64,000 bases of DNA from Leptospira mtsangambouensis (lineage in GTDB: Bacteria > Spirochaetota > Leptospiria > Leptospirales > Leptospiraceae), in NCBI RefSeq assembly GCF_004770475.1, contig NZ_RQHK01000002.1, positions 908,001 to 972,000 of the forward strand. The letters are read 5' to 3'. The first letter of the stretch is position 1. Each line of letters begins with the position of its first letter. This document shows, one piece after another, positions 45,110-55,836 of this stretch. Below the pieces are notes generated by a model. That model saw only the letters and a list, made by a program, of their open reading frames with translations, made no database searches and was not told the origin of the DNA. The position numbers and the translations under genes are program-made.

Positions 45110-45607
45110 ATGCCTACAAATCTACCTAAAGTAGCTGTGATTATGGGTTCTCATTCCGATTGGGAAACCATGAAAGAAGCTTGTGATATTTTGTCAGAGT
45201 TCGGAGTTCCTTATGAAAAGGAAATTGTGTCCGCTCATCGTTCTCCAGAACGAATGGTAGAATTTGCTAAATCGGCAAAACAAAATGGTTTTGGTGTGAT
45301 CATTGCTGGTGCTGGTGGTGCTGCTCATTTACCGGGAATGACGGCTTCCCTTACTACCTTGCCCGTGTTAGGTGTTCCAGTTCAATCCAAGGCTTTGAAC
45401 GGAATGGATAGTCTTCTTTCTATCGTTCAAATGCCGAAAGGTGTACCTGTTGCCACTCTTGCCATCGGAACCAGTGGTGCCGCAAATGCTGGTTTATTAG
45501 CAGTTCGAATTCTCTCTCTTTTGGACCAAACATTACATACAAAGTTAGAGTCTTATGCGGATACAAATCGAAAGTTAGCTCTTTCGAAAAATGACCAACT
45601 TATCTAA
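45110..45607 (+). CDS. purE: 5-(carboxyamino)imidazole ribonucleotide mutase
   Basis: This 165-residue class I PurE moves the carboxyl group of N5-CAIR to make CAIR in purine synthesis. The signature stretches are [28 protein letters not shown] (with the catalytic His), and [12 protein letters not shown]. The length and the companion purK fit class I PurE, which needs PurK, rather than the class II enzyme. It lies between murF and purK; purK starts 13 bases after its stop behind AAAGAGAAG. Confidence 0.97.
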   Translation: MPTNLPKVAVIMGSHSDWETMKEACDILSEFGVPYEKEIVSAHRSPERMVEFAKSAKQNGFGVIIAGAGGAAHLPGMTASLTTLPVLGVPVQSKALNGMDSLLSIVQMPKGVPVATLAIGTSGAANAGLLAVRILSLLDQTLHTKLESYADTNRKLALSKNDQLI

Positions 45608-45619
45608 AGAGAAGCATAT

Positions 45620-46720
45620 ATGAAAATTGGTGTTTTAGGATCGGGTCAGTTGGGCCAAATGATGTGTTTAGAAGCACTCCCCCTTGGTTATGATTTTTAC
45701 TGTTATTCACCAGATAAAGAATCACCTTGTATGCGTGTTGGAGCATTTTCAACTGTTGCATCCTATGATTCACTTTCTGATTTAAAAGAATTTCTTTCAA
45801 AAGTAAACGTTCTGAGTTTTGAATTTGAAAACATTCCCAAAGCCACCTTAGAATTTTTGGAATCGGAATCAAAACAAACCCCTATTTATCCACCACCGAA
45901 AGCTTTGCTCATTGCCCAAGACAGGTTTTTGGAAAAAACACATTTTAGAAAATTGGGATTTAGAACTGCTGAGTTTTTTCATCTAACAAAAGATAGTTCT
46001 AATCAAAAAGTTTCAATTGGGTTTCCTTGGATCATTAAAACCTTACGTTTTGGATACGATGGGAAAGGACAGGTGAAAATCCAAGATGAAAGCCATTACA
46101 AAAAGTTTTTAGAAACTGCATTTCAAAATGGAAACGAAGAATACTTAATTGAAGAAGTAATTAATTTTCAAAAAGAAATCAGCATCATCCTCACTCGGTT
46201 TCAAAACGGCGAAATTGTCTGTTATGGGGCTGTTGAAAACGAACACAAAGATCATATTTTGGATCTTTCAATTTATCCAGCAAGAATTCCCACTGGCCTA
46301 AATTTAGAAGCCATAGAAATGGCCTCAAAATTGGCGGAATCTATTGGTTATATTGGTACCATTGGCGTAGAATTTTTCCTCAAAGACAATCATTTGTATT
46401 TGAATGAATTTGCTCCTAGACCACATAACACTGGACATTTTACACAGGATTGCCAAAGTTTTTCTCAATTCCATTTGCATGTTTCTGCCATCACTGGGAA
46501 TCATCCACCAACAGATGTTAGGCCAAAACCAACCTTAATGAAAAATATTTTGGGTAATCAATATGAGGAGAGCCTAAAAATTGCTCGTACTCTTTTAAAA
46601 GATGATAGATACCAATTACATCTTTATGGAAAAAAGGAAGCGAAAATCGGAAGGAAAATGGGTCATATGAACTTTAAAGGAAATTTAGAGGAAGTAAATC
46701 CCTTGTTCCACGATTTATAA
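45620..46720 (+). CDS. purK: N5-carboxyaminoimidazole ribonucleotide synthase
   Basis: This 366-residue ATP-grasp enzyme makes N5-CAIR from AIR, ATP and bicarbonate. N-terminal GSGQLGQMM, the FEFENIP block, FPWIIKTLRFGYDGKGQ in the ATP-binding loop, EEVINFQKEISII, and FAPRPHNTGHFT are all family hallmarks. The length is normal. It works directly with PurE, its upstream neighbour. Its last 6 bases overlap the end of murC, which converges from the other strand. Confidence 0.97.
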   Translation: MKIGVLGSGQLGQMMCLEALPLGYDFYCYSPDKESPCMRVGAFSTVASYDSLSDLKEFLSKVNVLSFEFENIPKATLEFLESESKQTPIYPPPKALLIAQDRFLEKTHFRKLGFRTAEFFHLTKDSSNQKVSIGFPWIIKTLRFGYDGKGQVKIQDESHYKKFLETAFQNGNEEYLIEEVINFQKEISIILTRFQNGEIVCYGAVENEHKDHILDLSIYPARIPTGLNLEAIEMASKLAESIGYIGTIGVEFFLKDNHLYLNEFAPRPHNTGHFTQDCQSFSQFHLHVSAITGNHPPTDVRPKPTLMKNILGNQYEESLKIARTLLKDDRYQLHLYGKKEAKIGRKMGHMNFKGNLEEVNPLFHDL

Positions 46721-48139
46721 TTCGTTGGTTTTTTGTAAACTAAGTCCCCAGTCTCGAACATTTCCTGCACCCAAACAAAGTAGAATGTCTCCTTTGTTTA
46801 ATTTACGTTTGATGGTAGTTAAATCGGGATCGATTTCTCCACTTAACAATTCAGTGTTTTCGGAATTTAGGAATGGTAAAAACGATTGGTGGGTGATTCC
46901 GGGAATTGGCGTTTCCCCAGCAGAATAAATTGGAAGTAAAAAAAGATTATCTGCACAAGCCAACGACTTAGCCAAATCTTCTAACAACAATTGAGTCCGA
47001 GTGTATCGATGTGGTTGGAAAATTACCACAAGTTTACCCTTGGATTTTAATTGGTTCTTTAGGGAACGAATGACCATTGCAATTTCTGTTGGATGGTGGC
47101 CATAATCATCCATAATTGTCACTTCGTTCCAAGTTCCCAAAGTTTCTTGTCTTCGTTTTACACCGATATAACGAGATAGGATGTTCACTGAAATTTCTGG
47201 AAGAACCCCTGTTACATAAGCACCAGTTAACGCGACAAGCCCATTTGTCAAATAATGAACACCTGGATATGGAAGTTGCAAAAAATACTTCTTAGGCTCG
47301 GGAAACTGAAATTCTAAAACACCATCTTTGATTTCATAAACAATCGAAATCAATTGATTACCGAGTTTTGTTTGCAGTTTGTGAAACCATTCTCCCTCGA
47401 TTTCCTTTTTCTCCAGACAAAGATACAGATGGAAATTAGGGTGAAAGGAAATTTCCAATGTTTTATGAATCAGTACTTCCCGAATCCCTGGATCACTTGC
47501 AAATAAAACAAGGTCCCCTTCCACACCAAAGGCCATATATTCAAAAAATGCATCTTCCAACCGATCTCTTGTTTTGTAATAATCCAAGTGATCGTTATCA
47601 ATATTTGTTAATAAACGAATAGAAGCTTTGTGTTTCAAAAAACTTCCATCAGATTCATCTGATTCGTAAACAGCAAAGCTTCCTTTCCCTATTTTTCCGC
47701 CTCTTTTTTCAAGAAGGCTTGTATCTCCACCAATCATGATGGTAGGATCCATTCCCTGTTCTGAAAGAATTTGGGAAACCATCGTTGTAGTTGAAGTTTT
47801 GCCGTGGCTACCTGCAACTGAAATTGATCTCTGGTTTGAAACAAGCAGGTGCATAAATTCAGATCTATGTTTTAGAGAAATTTGTTTTTCTCTAATTTCA
47901 TCAAACACTTGTTTGTGTTTGTCATTGATCGCTGAACTATAAACTACCATTTCTATTCCATCTAGGGGAATTTTAGAAATCTCATTTTGTATCAAAGCCC
48001 CTCGTTGTTCTAAGTAAGCCGTGGTATCCGTTTTTTTTTGATCATATCCCAATACAGGAAGGTTTAAATCGAGTGCCATATGAGCAAGACTCGACATCCC
48101 ACTCCCACCAATTCCTAAAAATAAAATCGGACCTTTCAT
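46715..48139 (-). CDS. murC: UDP-N-acetylmuramate--L-alanine ligase
   Basis: I place the start at ATG 48139 (474 residues): MKGPILFLGIGGSGMSSLAHM is the normal MurC N-terminus, and it begins 13 bases after murG ends. A longer frame upstream to 48298 reads through murG coding sequence and is not used. It has the MurC marks VAGSHGKTSTTTMV (ATP loop), ESDESDGSFL, NIDNDHLDYY and DDYGHHPTEI. It adds the first amino acid to UDP-MurNAc. It is the last gene of the minus-strand cell-wall cluster and converges with purK. Confidence 0.94.
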   Translation of the reverse strand: MKGPILFLGIGGSGMSSLAHMALDLNLPVLGYDQKKTDTTAYLEQRGALIQNEISKIPLDGIEMVVYSSAINDKHKQVFDEIREKQISLKHRSEFMHLLVSNQRSISVAGSHGKTSTTTMVSQILSEQGMDPTIMIGGDTSLLEKRGGKIGKGSFAVYESDESDGSFLKHKASIRLLTNIDNDHLDYYKTRDRLEDAFFEYMAFGVEGDLVLFASDPGIREVLIHKTLEISFHPNFHLYLCLEKKEIEGEWFHKLQTKLGNQLISIVYEIKDGVLEFQFPEPKKYFLQLPYPGVHYLTNGLVALTGAYVTGVLPEISVNILSRYIGVKRRQETLGTWNEVTIMDDYGHHPTEIAMVIRSLKNQLKSKGKLVVIFQPHRYTRTQLLLEDLAKSLACADNLFLLPIYSAGETPIPGITHQSFLPFLNSENTELLSGEIDPDLTTIKRKLNKGDILLCLGAGNVRDWGLSLQKTNEL

Positions 48140-48152
48140 TTCTTTAGATACG

Positions 48153-49238
48153 TCAGTTATGTTCAGTAAAAAAATAGGAAACCGTTTGGTAGGCTGCATT
48201 GACATTGGACAATGCCAAAGATACATGTCCCATCTCGCGAAGGATTTCAGAATGGTCTTTCCAACCAAGTAGAATCTGTACAAGCCTTGTTGGGTCATCC
48301 GAAGTGGAATGAATGCTCACACCAGCACCTTGCGATTCTATATAATTAGCATTTTCCTTTTGGTGGTTGTCTGCAGCGTAGGGATAAGGAATGAGGATCA
48401 TTGGCAATCCAAACACCAAACATTCAGCGAGTACACCAGCTCCAGATCTTGCCACAACGATGTTTGCCCATTCATAGTTTGGTTTCATATCATTGGCATA
48501 AGAAATAATTTCTGCATCGCCGACTGATTTTGATTTTGTTTCCTCATACAGAGAAGTCCCTGTGAGAAGTCTGAATTTATATTTTGATGAAATTTCTGGA
48601 TTCTCCATTGTTTTCAGAATCATTTGGTTGAGTTGCCTAGCACCTTGTGATCCACCAAGCACCAAAACATTTACTGTATTCTTTTTGCCTTCATGAAGAT
48701 TTTCATTTTGTCTTATATTGAGGTGTTCTGGGATCACTCTTTTTCGTACAGGATTACCGATGGTTTTTCCCTTAATGACGTAACCTTCCGCTAGCGGAAA
48801 ACTAAATGCAATTTTATTTGAAAACTTGGCAAAGATCCGTGTGATTTTTCCCGGAACACAATTTTGTTCACAAAGGTATAAATGTTTACGAAATAAAATT
48901 GCATATAGGATTGCAGGTAGACTCGAATACCCACCCATCCCAATCACAGCTTTTACCTTTAATCGATTGAATAGAATAGCAGTTTTTAAAAAGGGAAATA
49001 AGAACAAAAAAGGATAAATGATTGTCTTTATACCACCTAACTGTGGTACATTATGCCAGAGGACTTCACAAGGAGGGTTGAGTAAATCTGGGTTGTCTTT
49101 ATTTCGAACAAGAGAATGCAAATACACCGCTTCAAACCCAAAGGAAGAAAGTTTTTCAGCCAATACTTCTGCGAGCGCTACACCAGGAGAAATATGACCA
49201 CCGGTTCCACCGGCTGCAATTAGAACAGATCCACTCAT
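48153..49238 (-). CDS. murG: undecaprenyldiphospho-muramoylpentapeptide GlcNAc transferase
   Basis: This 361-residue peripheral membrane glycosyltransferase turns lipid I into lipid II. The N-terminal GGTGGHISPGVALAE and the C-terminal VLGGSQGARQLN and ARSGAGVLAECLVFGLPMILIPYPYA are the family motifs for UDP-GlcNAc and lipid binding. The length is typical. Its ATG at 49238 overlaps the ftsW stop (49235) by 4 bases, and murC follows after 13 bases. Confidence 0.96.
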   Translation of the reverse strand: MSGSVLIAAGGTGGHISPGVALAEVLAEKLSSFGFEAVYLHSLVRNKDNPDLLNPPCEVLWHNVPQLGGIKTIIYPFLFLFPFLKTAILFNRLKVKAVIGMGGYSSLPAILYAILFRKHLYLCEQNCVPGKITRIFAKFSNKIAFSFPLAEGYVIKGKTIGNPVRKRVIPEHLNIRQNENLHEGKKNTVNVLVLGGSQGARQLNQMILKTMENPEISSKYKFRLLTGTSLYEETKSKSVGDAEIISYANDMKPNYEWANIVVARSGAGVLAECLVFGLPMILIPYPYAADNHQKENANYIESQGAGVSIHSTSDDPTRLVQILLGWKDHSEILREMGHVSLALSNVNAAYQTVSYFFTEHN

Positions 49239-50383
49239 AAGACCAGGTTCTCTTTACTTGTGATGTTGGCAAGAATTCCGAATAGAATGAATATTGTGAT
49301 CAGAGACGATCCCCCATAACTAAGAAACGGAAGGGAGATCCCTGTGACGGGTACAATTCCGGTAACAACAAATAAATTTAAAATTGTTTGGAACCCAAAG
49401 AGAATCAGAATTCCTGAACCTAAAAAAAAGCCAAGTTTGTCTTTTGTCCGAAGGAGTAAAAAATAGATCCGAACCAAAAGAAAGATAACGAGAAAAAGAA
49501 AAAACAAAAATCCTAAAAATCCAAAATCTTCCACAAAGGAAGCCATCACAAAATCGGTATGACTATAGGCCAAATATCTATGGGCATAACCTGATCCAAC
49601 GGGCCTTCCCAAACTTCCTCCGTCAAAAAAGGCACGAAAGCTAGTGACAAGTTGGTGCCCTTCATCAAATCGAAATTTATAAGGATCAAGCCAAATTTCT
49701 AATCGTTTTTTACGATACCCAACTTGTGTCACAAGAACTACTAGTAGCGGTAGAACAGAGGCACCCAAAATAAAAAGTCGTTTCATGGGGAAACCAGCAA
49801 GCAGGACGAAAAAAAATAAAACTAGTAGAAGTTCGACAGTGGTTCCAAATGCAGGTTCAATGACAATGAGAACCAATGTTACAAAAATAAGAAATACCGA
49901 AGTAATTTTCTTCCGGTCCCATTTTACCTTTTTAAAATCAAAGTTATAAAAAAAATAAGATGAAAATAACAGAATGCTGATTTTTGAAAATTCGGATGGT
50001 TGGATTTGAACTCCACCTATTTGGATCCAACGGTTAAAACTTCTTCCATAACTTGTCCCAACAGATTTTCCTAGTCCAGGAATGAATACGGAAATCAGAA
50101 GTAATAAACTTAAAACAGAAAACAAAAAAGACCACCTAACAAGAAACTGATAGGGAATTTGACTAAAAACCAAAAATGAAAAAATCCCAAGCGCACCCCA
50201 TAACAACTGCTTGTTTAGGTAATAATTGGGATCTGAAAATTCACGTTCTGCGGGAATCACGGAGGCACTGTACATAATGACAATACCCATTCCAAACAAA
50301 AGAAAAATCCCATACAATACCGGACCATCAAACCTCGAAGTCCCAAAACGAAAGAGGTTTTGTATGTTCCGAAAAATTTGCAT
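49235..50383 (-). CDS. ftsW: FtsW/RodA-type peptidoglycan polymerase
   Basis: The start is taken as ATG 50383 (382 residues), overlapping the mraY stop (TAATG); an upstream frame to 50470 is a shadow of mraY. It has ten hydrophobic spans, MYSASVI early, FSHIGYAHRYLAYSHTDF-like residues around 260-280 (here GYAHRYLAYSHTDFVMAS) and the SEDS end motif GISLPFLSYGGSSL. SEDS proteins polymerise lipid II into glycan. Its location between mraY and murG supports FtsW (division) rather than RodA. Its usual partner transpeptidase FtsI is not in the cluster. Confidence 0.93.
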   Translation of the reverse strand: MQIFRNIQNLFRFGTSRFDGPVLYGIFLLFGMGIVIMYSASVIPAEREFSDPNYYLNKQLLWGALGIFSFLVFSQIPYQFLVRWSFLFSVLSLLLLISVFIPGLGKSVGTSYGRSFNRWIQIGGVQIQPSEFSKISILLFSSYFFYNFDFKKVKWDRKKITSVFLIFVTLVLIVIEPAFGTTVELLLVLFFFVLLAGFPMKRLFILGASVLPLLVVLVTQVGYRKKRLEIWLDPYKFRFDEGHQLVTSFRAFFDGGSLGRPVGSGYAHRYLAYSHTDFVMASFVEDFGFLGFLFFLFLVIFLLVRIYFLLLRTKDKLGFFLGSGILILFGFQTILNLFVVTGIVPVTGISLPFLSYGGSSLITIFILFGILANITSKENLVL

Positions 50384-51495
50384 TATTGGATTTTCAGTGT
50401 AGATAAGGTAATGATCGCAAGAATGATTCCAATGATCCAAAATCGAATCACAACCTTTTCTTCCGACCAACCTGACAATTCAAAATGATGGTGCAAAGGT
50501 GCCATTTTAAAAATACGTTTCCCAGTCAGTTTAAAGGAACCTACTTGTAAAATCACACTCACTGCCTCAGCCACAAATATACCTCCGAGGATGACAAGAA
50601 GGATTTCTTTTTTGAGCATAATGGCAACAAGTCCAAGTGTGGACCCAAGAAATAGAGATCCAGTATCACCCATAAACACTTGGGCAGGATGGCAATTAAA
50701 CCATAAAAATCCAAGTAAAGCCCCAGAAAGACCTGCTAGAAATACTGAGTATTCGTGAGAACCTGGAAGGTACGGAATGTGAAGGTAATTAGCAGCAGAC
50801 GGAGTTCCTGATACATAGGAAATAAGTGCAAATGTTGCTGTGGCAATAACAACAGTGCCGGATGCTAATCCATCCAATCCATCCGTTAAATTGACTGCAT
50901 GAGAACTTCCAATGAGAACGATGATGGCAAAGGGAACTGCTAAAATTCCTAAATTCCAAACCGGGCCTTTGACAAAAGGCAAAAATAAATCAGTGATTGT
51001 AAATATAGTTCCTTTGGTTGCAACTGTATTTGATTTTCCCGTAAAATAGAAGTAGAGAGTTGTGATGGATACAGCAAAGAAGATGGTAACTAAAAATTTG
51101 GTCCGAGCACGCATTCCCCCTTTTATTTTTTTAACCGACTTCATATAATCATCAGTAAATCCAAGGCCTGCAAAGAGAATGGCAGATACAAGAAGTAACA
51201 AAACATTTAGATTGGAAAGATTTCCCCATAACAGAGTTGAAATGGTCAGGGATAAAATCATTATAAGACCACCCATTGTAGGTGTTCCTGATTTGGCAGC
51301 ATGGGATTGCGGACCGTCGTTACGAACCGATTCTCGAAACTTCAAAGAGAGAAGAAACGAAATCAATGACTTTCCAAAAAGAAAAGTAATAAACATAGAA
51401 GTAAGACCCGCCATCATCGCACGGAGTGTTACATAACTAAAAACTCTAAGAAAACCATAATCGTTTCCAAACGATTCATAAATCCACTGGAACAT
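50383..51495 (-). CDS. mraY: phospho-MurNAc-pentapeptide transferase
   Basis: This 370-residue integral membrane enzyme transfers phospho-MurNAc-pentapeptide to undecaprenyl phosphate, giving lipid I. It has ten spans, [22 protein letters not shown] (catalytic Asp pair), [25 protein letters not shown] and MAPLHHHFE near the C-terminus, all as in MraY. The length is slightly above average owing to a longer first loop. It starts 10 bases after murE ends and overlaps ftsW. Confidence 0.97.
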   Translation of the reverse strand: MFQWIYESFGNDYGFLRVFSYVTLRAMMAGLTSMFITFLFGKSLISFLLSLKFRESVRNDGPQSHAAKSGTPTMGGLIMILSLTISTLLWGNLSNLNVLLLLVSAILFAGLGFTDDYMKSVKKIKGGMRARTKFLVTIFFAVSITTLYFYFTGKSNTVATKGTIFTITDLFLPFVKGPVWNLGILAVPFAIIVLIGSSHAVNLTDGLDGLASGTVVIATATFALISYVSGTPSAANYLHIPYLPGSHEYSVFLAGLSGALLGFLWFNCHPAQVFMGDTGSLFLGSTLGLVAIMLKKEILLVILGGIFVAEAVSVILQVGSFKLTGKRIFKMAPLHHHFELSGWSEEKVVIRFWIIGIILAIITLSTLKIQ

Positions 51496-51505
51496 TCTAT
51501 TTCCC

Positions 51506-53032
51506 CTATCGACCTAATTCTAAGTTTTGAAAAGCATTCTCTATTTCTTCAAAATCAATAAATTTTGATTTTTCTTTTCCGATGATTTGATACGTTTCAT
51601 GACCTTTTCCGGCTACGACCAAAATTCCATCCCGTTCCAGTAAACTCACGGCTCGTTTGATCGCCAATCTCCGATCGACAATTTTTTCATATCTCTGGAA
51701 TCCACGGGAGAACCCAGATTCAATTTCATCTAAAATAGCTTCTGGCGATTCCGTCCTTGGATTGTCAGAAGTGAGAATGACAAGATCAGCCAGGTTCTCA
51801 GCGATCTTTGCCATTTGCGGACGTTTCGTGCGGTCTCTGTCCCCTCCACATCCAAATAAACAAATGATTTGTTTGGGAGCAATTTCCACGCAGCTTTTTA
51901 AAATATTTTCTAAAGCATCTGGTGTGTGGGCATAATCCACAACGGCAATTCTTGACCTATCTGGAAATGGAACTACATGGAACCGTCCAGGAACCGTTGG
52001 AATTTTTTCCAAACAGGAAATCACTTCTTCCCAAGGAAAACCTAACTCGTAAGCCACTGCTAATGCAAATGATGTATTGAATACATTAAAATTCCCAAGT
52101 AGGTTTGTTCGAATTTTACGAACTTCGATAAAAGGAAGGTTTTTTGCTTTTTTATGAAAGCGATATTCACTTCCAAGTAGAGAAAGTTTTGTATTCGAAT
52201 AGTTAAATTCCCCAGATTTTCCGAGTAAATAAATTGGGGATTTGAATTTTGCTTCCGCAATTCGTTTTACCATCTTTTCCCCAAAGGAAACATCTGAAGC
52301 AACGAGACCAAATTTATTTTTTACAGAAGATTGTTCCAAAAGTTGAAAGATTTTAAATTTACTTTCAAAATAATCTTCCATAGAAGTATGAAAATCCAAA
52401 TGGTCTTGTGTTAAATTTGTAAATCCAGCGCAAGTAATTTCAAGACCTGCTACACGCCCCAGTTTTAATCCATGGCTACTCATTTCCATAAAAACATATT
52501 CAATACCTTCATCTAACATCTGTTTAAGAAGTAGATTTAATGAAGAAGCATCTGGAGTTGTGTATCCCGATTCTAAAACTCGGTCCATTATTTGAATTTG
52601 AACAGTTCCAATCAGGGCAGCATTTTTCCCAACTTTCCTTGCTAGGTGAAAAAGGATGAATGTTAACGAAGTTTTTCCATTGGTTCCCGTGATGGCCACA
52701 AGTTTCATTTTTTTTGCTGGGTTACCTGCAAGTAAACATGCAGTTTTCCCATGGGCTTCGCCCACAGCTTCTTCTGTTTCAAGGACCACTGGAAAAGATT
52801 CTAAAGTTTTTAATTTAATATCACGTTTAGAAATAATAACAACTTCAGATCCTCTATCGAGTGCCATATTTAAAAAGGTCTCTTGTTTTTCTGTGTTTTC
52901 TTCCGGCAAAACAAAGATATCCCTGGCCTCTAATTTTCGACTATCAGCCCAAATATATGCTACTTCTGTTGAGCTTTCTCCTTTGATTAGTTTCAATTCA
53001 GGGATTCGTTTGATAATTTCTGATACTTTCAT
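51506..53032 (-). CDS. murE: UDP-MurNAc-tripeptide synthetase
   Basis: This 508-residue Mur ligase adds the third amino acid to UDP-MurNAc-L-Ala-D-Glu. The ATP loop [14 protein letters not shown], the TTPDA segment, [21 protein letters not shown] and [10 protein letters not shown] are visible. The DNPR tetrad is the known mark of meso-diaminopimelate specificity, so the cross-linking residue is predicted to be meso-DAP. Its ATG overlaps the stop of the ftsL-like gene by one base (53032). Confidence 0.96.
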   Translation of the reverse strand: MKVSEIIKRIPELKLIKGESSTEVAYIWADSRKLEARDIFVLPEENTEKQETFLNMALDRGSEVVIISKRDIKLKTLESFPVVLETEEAVGEAHGKTACLLAGNPAKKMKLVAITGTNGKTSLTFILFHLARKVGKNAALIGTVQIQIMDRVLESGYTTPDASSLNLLLKQMLDEGIEYVFMEMSSHGLKLGRVAGLEITCAGFTNLTQDHLDFHTSMEDYFESKFKIFQLLEQSSVKNKFGLVASDVSFGEKMVKRIAEAKFKSPIYLLGKSGEFNYSNTKLSLLGSEYRFHKKAKNLPFIEVRKIRTNLLGNFNVFNTSFALAVAYELGFPWEEVISCLEKIPTVPGRFHVVPFPDRSRIAVVDYAHTPDALENILKSCVEIAPKQIICLFGCGGDRDRTKRPQMAKIAENLADLVILTSDNPRTESPEAILDEIESGFSRGFQRYEKIVDRRLAIKRAVSLLERDGILVVAGKGHETYQIIGKEKSKFIDFEEIENAFQNLELGR

Positions 53033-53376
53033 TATTTTTGAGTGATTACCTCATCAGGAATTGGCGGAAGTTCGATGGTCACCGTACGATTTCCTAAACT
53101 GATGGGAAGAAACTGGTAAGTCCTTCTGTAAAGAGTTTCGATTCGTTCTGCGGATGTATAAGAAACAATTCCTATTTTTAATTCATCGTTTTTGCGTTTT
53201 AATTCTTCTTTGGTGGAAGTACGTTCGTGGATCTGTCTAGTGAGTCTTGCCTTTTCCAATCCTTGCCAAACACTCGAATAAAAAAATAAAAGAAAAGGAA
53301 TTAAGAGAACAAAAGGTTTGAGGGGAGAAATAAAATCGAAAAAGAATTTCGGAATGTTCTTTAATTTTCCAGTCAT
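53032..53376 (-). CDS. FtsL-like divisome protein
   Basis: I take ATG 53376 (114 residues), which overlaps the rsmH stop (ATGA at 53373-53376); an in-frame ATG at 53385 gives three more residues. The protein has a short cytoplasmic tail, one span (about 20-38, [17 protein letters not shown]) and a coiled-coil-like charged stretch (about 42-75). Position between rsmH and murE, size, and this topology fit FtsL, which bridges division proteins. Sequence similarity in this family is low, so the call rests mainly on location and shape. FtsI, which usually follows ftsL, is absent here. Confidence 0.75.
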   Translation of the reverse strand: MTGKLKNIPKFFFDFISPLKPFVLLIPFLLFFYSSVWQGLEKARLTRQIHERTSTKEELKRKNDELKIGIVSYTSAERIETLYRRTYQFLPISLGNRTVTIELPPIPDEVITQK

Positions 53377-54317
53377 CGTTCCCATCTCTTATTTAATATC
53401 GGACTTATCCTTTGAAGACCTCTTAATTTTGCCGATCTGGATGCCCGATTTTCTTTGATTTCCGTATCAGTGGGTAAGATTGGTTTTTTGGTAAGGATTT
53501 CAAAATGTTCAGATGCCTTTAGGTCACGGAAGGTCCATTTGACAATTCTGTCTTCTAACGAGTGGAATGAAATACATGCTAGTATACCACCCACTTTTAA
53601 ACACTCGGCAAGGTTACGAATCCCTTTTTCTGCATGTAACAGTTCTTCGTTGACTTCGATCCGCAAAGCCTGAAATATTTTGGTTGCTGGATGTGATTCT
53701 TTAGGCCAGAACTTTCTTGGGATGGATGCCTCCACAAGTTTTACTAGGTCGGTATTGGTTTGGAATTTTTTTTTGTGTCTCGACTGTACAATGTTATTTG
53801 CTATTTTTAATGCCCAACGTTCTTCCCCATATTCCCAAAACACTTTTTTTAGATGTAAAACGGTGCTATAATTGACGATATCGGCGGCAGTTTTCCTGCC
53901 CACTTGCGGTTCGAGCCTCATGTCCAAAGGTTCTTCATTTTTAAAAGTAAATCCCCGTCCTGAATGTAAGAAATGGAAAAGAGAGACCCCTAAATCAACT
54001 AAGGCTCCGTCGAGTCCGGGGCAACCTAAAGATTCCAACAAATCTTTATCCACTTCAGAAAAATTCATTTGAAAAGAATGAACACGGTCAAGAGAACCAA
54101 TCACAGATTGGATTTCTTTTTTTGCCCTTTCCAACATGACGGCATCTCGATCAATGAGGATGAGTTTTGCATTTGGGAAGGTTTGTAGAATGAGTTTGGA
54201 ATGACCACCTTCACCAGCAGTCCCATCTAAGAACCACTGGGGTTCGGTGACTTCCGATTTTTGTAGCAAATCAATGACTTCTCTTGGAAGTACGGGAATA
54301 TGAGGCGATTCTGACAC
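53373..54317 (-). CDS. rsmH: 16S rRNA (cytosine-1402-N4)-methyltransferase
   Basis: This 314-residue SAM-dependent enzyme methylates C1402 of 16S r[16 protein letters not shown] at the N-terminus, [12 protein letters not shown] (SAM-binding), [12 protein letters not shown] (the usual DLGVSS is changed), [38 protein letters not shown] and [13 protein letters not shown] make the call secure. The start is GTG 54317. It is the first gene of the seven-gene wall cluster, but no mraZ gene precedes it; the upstream neighbour is a divergent HIT protein gene. Confidence 0.95.
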   Translation of the reverse strand: MSESPHIPVLPREVIDLLQKSEVTEPQWFLDGTAGEGGHSKLILQTFPNAKLILIDRDAVMLERAKKEIQSVIGSLDRVHSFQMNFSEVDKDLLESLGCPGLDGALVDLGVSLFHFLHSGRGFTFKNEEPLDMRLEPQVGRKTAADIVNYSTVLHLKKVFWEYGEERWALKIANNIVQSRHKKKFQTNTDLVKLVEASIPRKFWPKESHPATKIFQALRIEVNEELLHAEKGIRNLAECLKVGGILACISFHSLEDRIVKWTFRDLKASEHFEILTKKPILPTDTEIKENRASRSAKLRGLQRISPILNKRWER

Positions 54318-54389
54318 TGTTACTTTCTTACTGTATACCTGTCAAAATCCTTGCAATCCTTTAATCCTTTGGGGAGATTGAAAGTACAA

Positions 54390-54911
54390 ATGAGTTCCTA
54401 TGAAGAACATTCTCTTAGAAAAAACCTGTTCAGCATAGGGAAATTGGGTTATGCCAAAGGGGACAGACCCAATGTGGATTGTATCCTCTGTGGGGTCCGA
54501 GACAAAAACGAAATTGTTCCCAACCTGACCATTGCCGAAACAGAACTTTCCATTGTTTCAGTGAATCTTTTTCCTTACAATCCCGGTCATATCATTATCT
54601 TTCCCAAACGTCATATCATCCACTACTTAGAACTTACGGAAGAAGAAGCTTTGGACATCCATAGGTTGACCCAAAAAACGATGCGAATTTTGGAAAAACA
54701 ATGGAAGGTGCAAGGGTTTAATATTGGTTATAATTTAGGAAAAAATAGTGGCGGGTCCATACCTCACATCCACGAACACATTGTGCCCAGATTTCCCAAT
54801 GAGGCAGGTTTTTTAGATGTACTTTCCAATACTCGGATTGTCATCTATGAACCCTACCAAATGTGGGAAGATCTCAAAAAGATTTGGGCCAATGAACCAG
54901 AGAATGTTTAG
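54390..54911 (+). CDS. HIT-family nucleotide hydrolase or phosphorylase
   Basis: ATG 54390 is used (173 residues). A TTG at 54351 is in frame but lies upstream of GGGGAG (54371-54376) and has no better signal. The histidine triad appears as HIHEHIVPR, preceded by NLGKNSGGS (nucleotide contact), and a CILC pair near the N-terminus could bind zinc. HIT hydrolases cleave nucleotide conjugates such as Ap4A or adenylylated compounds; the length fits the Ap4A-type subgroup. It is divergent from rsmH, and its end overlaps the convergent cheR by 4 bases. Confidence 0.9.
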   Translation: MSSYEEHSLRKNLFSIGKLGYAKGDRPNVDCILCGVRDKNEIVPNLTIAETELSIVSVNLFPYNPGHIIIFPKRHIIHYLELTEEEALDIHRLTQKTMRILEKQWKVQGFNIGYNLGKNSGGSIPHIHEHIVPRFPNEAGFLDVLSNTRIVIYEPYQMWEDLKKIWANEPENV

Positions 54912-55765
54912 TCTTTCTTCTGATAGATGGTATGTCCTAAAAATTTAAAACTATCGGAAATTCCAAACATAGTTTCCGAGTGACCAAGAATCAAATATCC
55001 TTTTGGTTTCAAACTAGCTTCAAAATTTTGGAACAAAGTTTTTTGTGTTTGTTTGTCAAAGTAAATGACCACATTCCGACAAAAGATTAAATCCAATTTC
55101 TCAGTGATCGGAAATGGAAAATGCAAAAGATTAATCTGTTTAAAATCAATCAAAGCCTTTAGGTGAGGTTTTGCTTCATAATAAACATGATCTTTTTCAA
55201 TGGTTTTATTGAAGTGTTTGGCTTTCACTGCTTCTGAAACAGGTTCGAGACGTTCATCCCGATACACTCCTTTTTTTGCAGTGGCGATCACTTGGGTATC
55301 AATATCTGATGCGTAAATTTTACAATTCCAACCCGGTTTTGTATGGAAGTAGTCATACACAGTGATGGCGATGGAATAAGGTTCTTCTCCAGTGGAAGAC
55401 GCAGAACACCAAATCCGAAGCGATTTGGGACCACCAGTGGCGACTGCTTGTTCTAACGCAGGAAAGTATTGGTTCTTTAAAAATTCAAAATGATGGTTTT
55501 CGCGAAAAAAATCAGTTTTGTTAGTGGTAATGCGGTTGATAAGCTCCTGCATTTCTTCCGTAGCAAACTTAGGATCTAATTTTAGTTTTGCTACATAGTT
55601 TTCAAAACTAGTAATCCCTAAGGTACGGAGCCTTGCATTGAGTCTGGACTGGACCATGATTTTTTTATGCGGTGCTAAAAAAATCCCAGCTTGTTTGTAC
55701 ACTAAATTTTTAATGAATTCAAATTCGGCGTCACCGATTGTGTTTAAAGATGTTCGAAAGTCCAA
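54908..55765 (-). CDS. cheR: chemotaxis protein methyltransferase
   Basis: This 285-residue enzyme uses SAM to methylate glutamates of methyl-accepting chemotaxis proteins during adaptation. The N-terminal helical CheR domain is followed by [15 protein letters not shown], the SAM motif [42 protein letters not shown] and LILGHSETM. The start is TTG 55765, supported by GAGGG five bases upstream. It stands apart from other chemotaxis genes in this window and is divergent from mqnA. Confidence 0.95.
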   Translation of the reverse strand: MDFRTSLNTIGDAEFEFIKNLVYKQAGIFLAPHKKIMVQSRLNARLRTLGITSFENYVAKLKLDPKFATEEMQELINRITTNKTDFFRENHHFEFLKNQYFPALEQAVATGGPKSLRIWCSASSTGEEPYSIAITVYDYFHTKPGWNCKIYASDIDTQVIATAKKGVYRDERLEPVSEAVKAKHFNKTIEKDHVYYEAKPHLKALIDFKQINLLHFPFPITEKLDLIFCRNVVIYFDKQTQKTLFQNFEASLKPKGYLILGHSETMFGISDSFKFLGHTIYQKKD

Positions 55766-55836
55766 TTTGCCCTCGTAAGTGATTCGACACGTTTTTCTCG
55801 ATCTGACAAGTTGTTTTTTAGAAGGGAAATTAGATA

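Noticed and set aside
54340..54345. TTGACA hexamer on the minus strand before rsmH
   Set aside because: A matching -10 box at 16-18 bases would overlap the GTG start; cannot support a promoter call.
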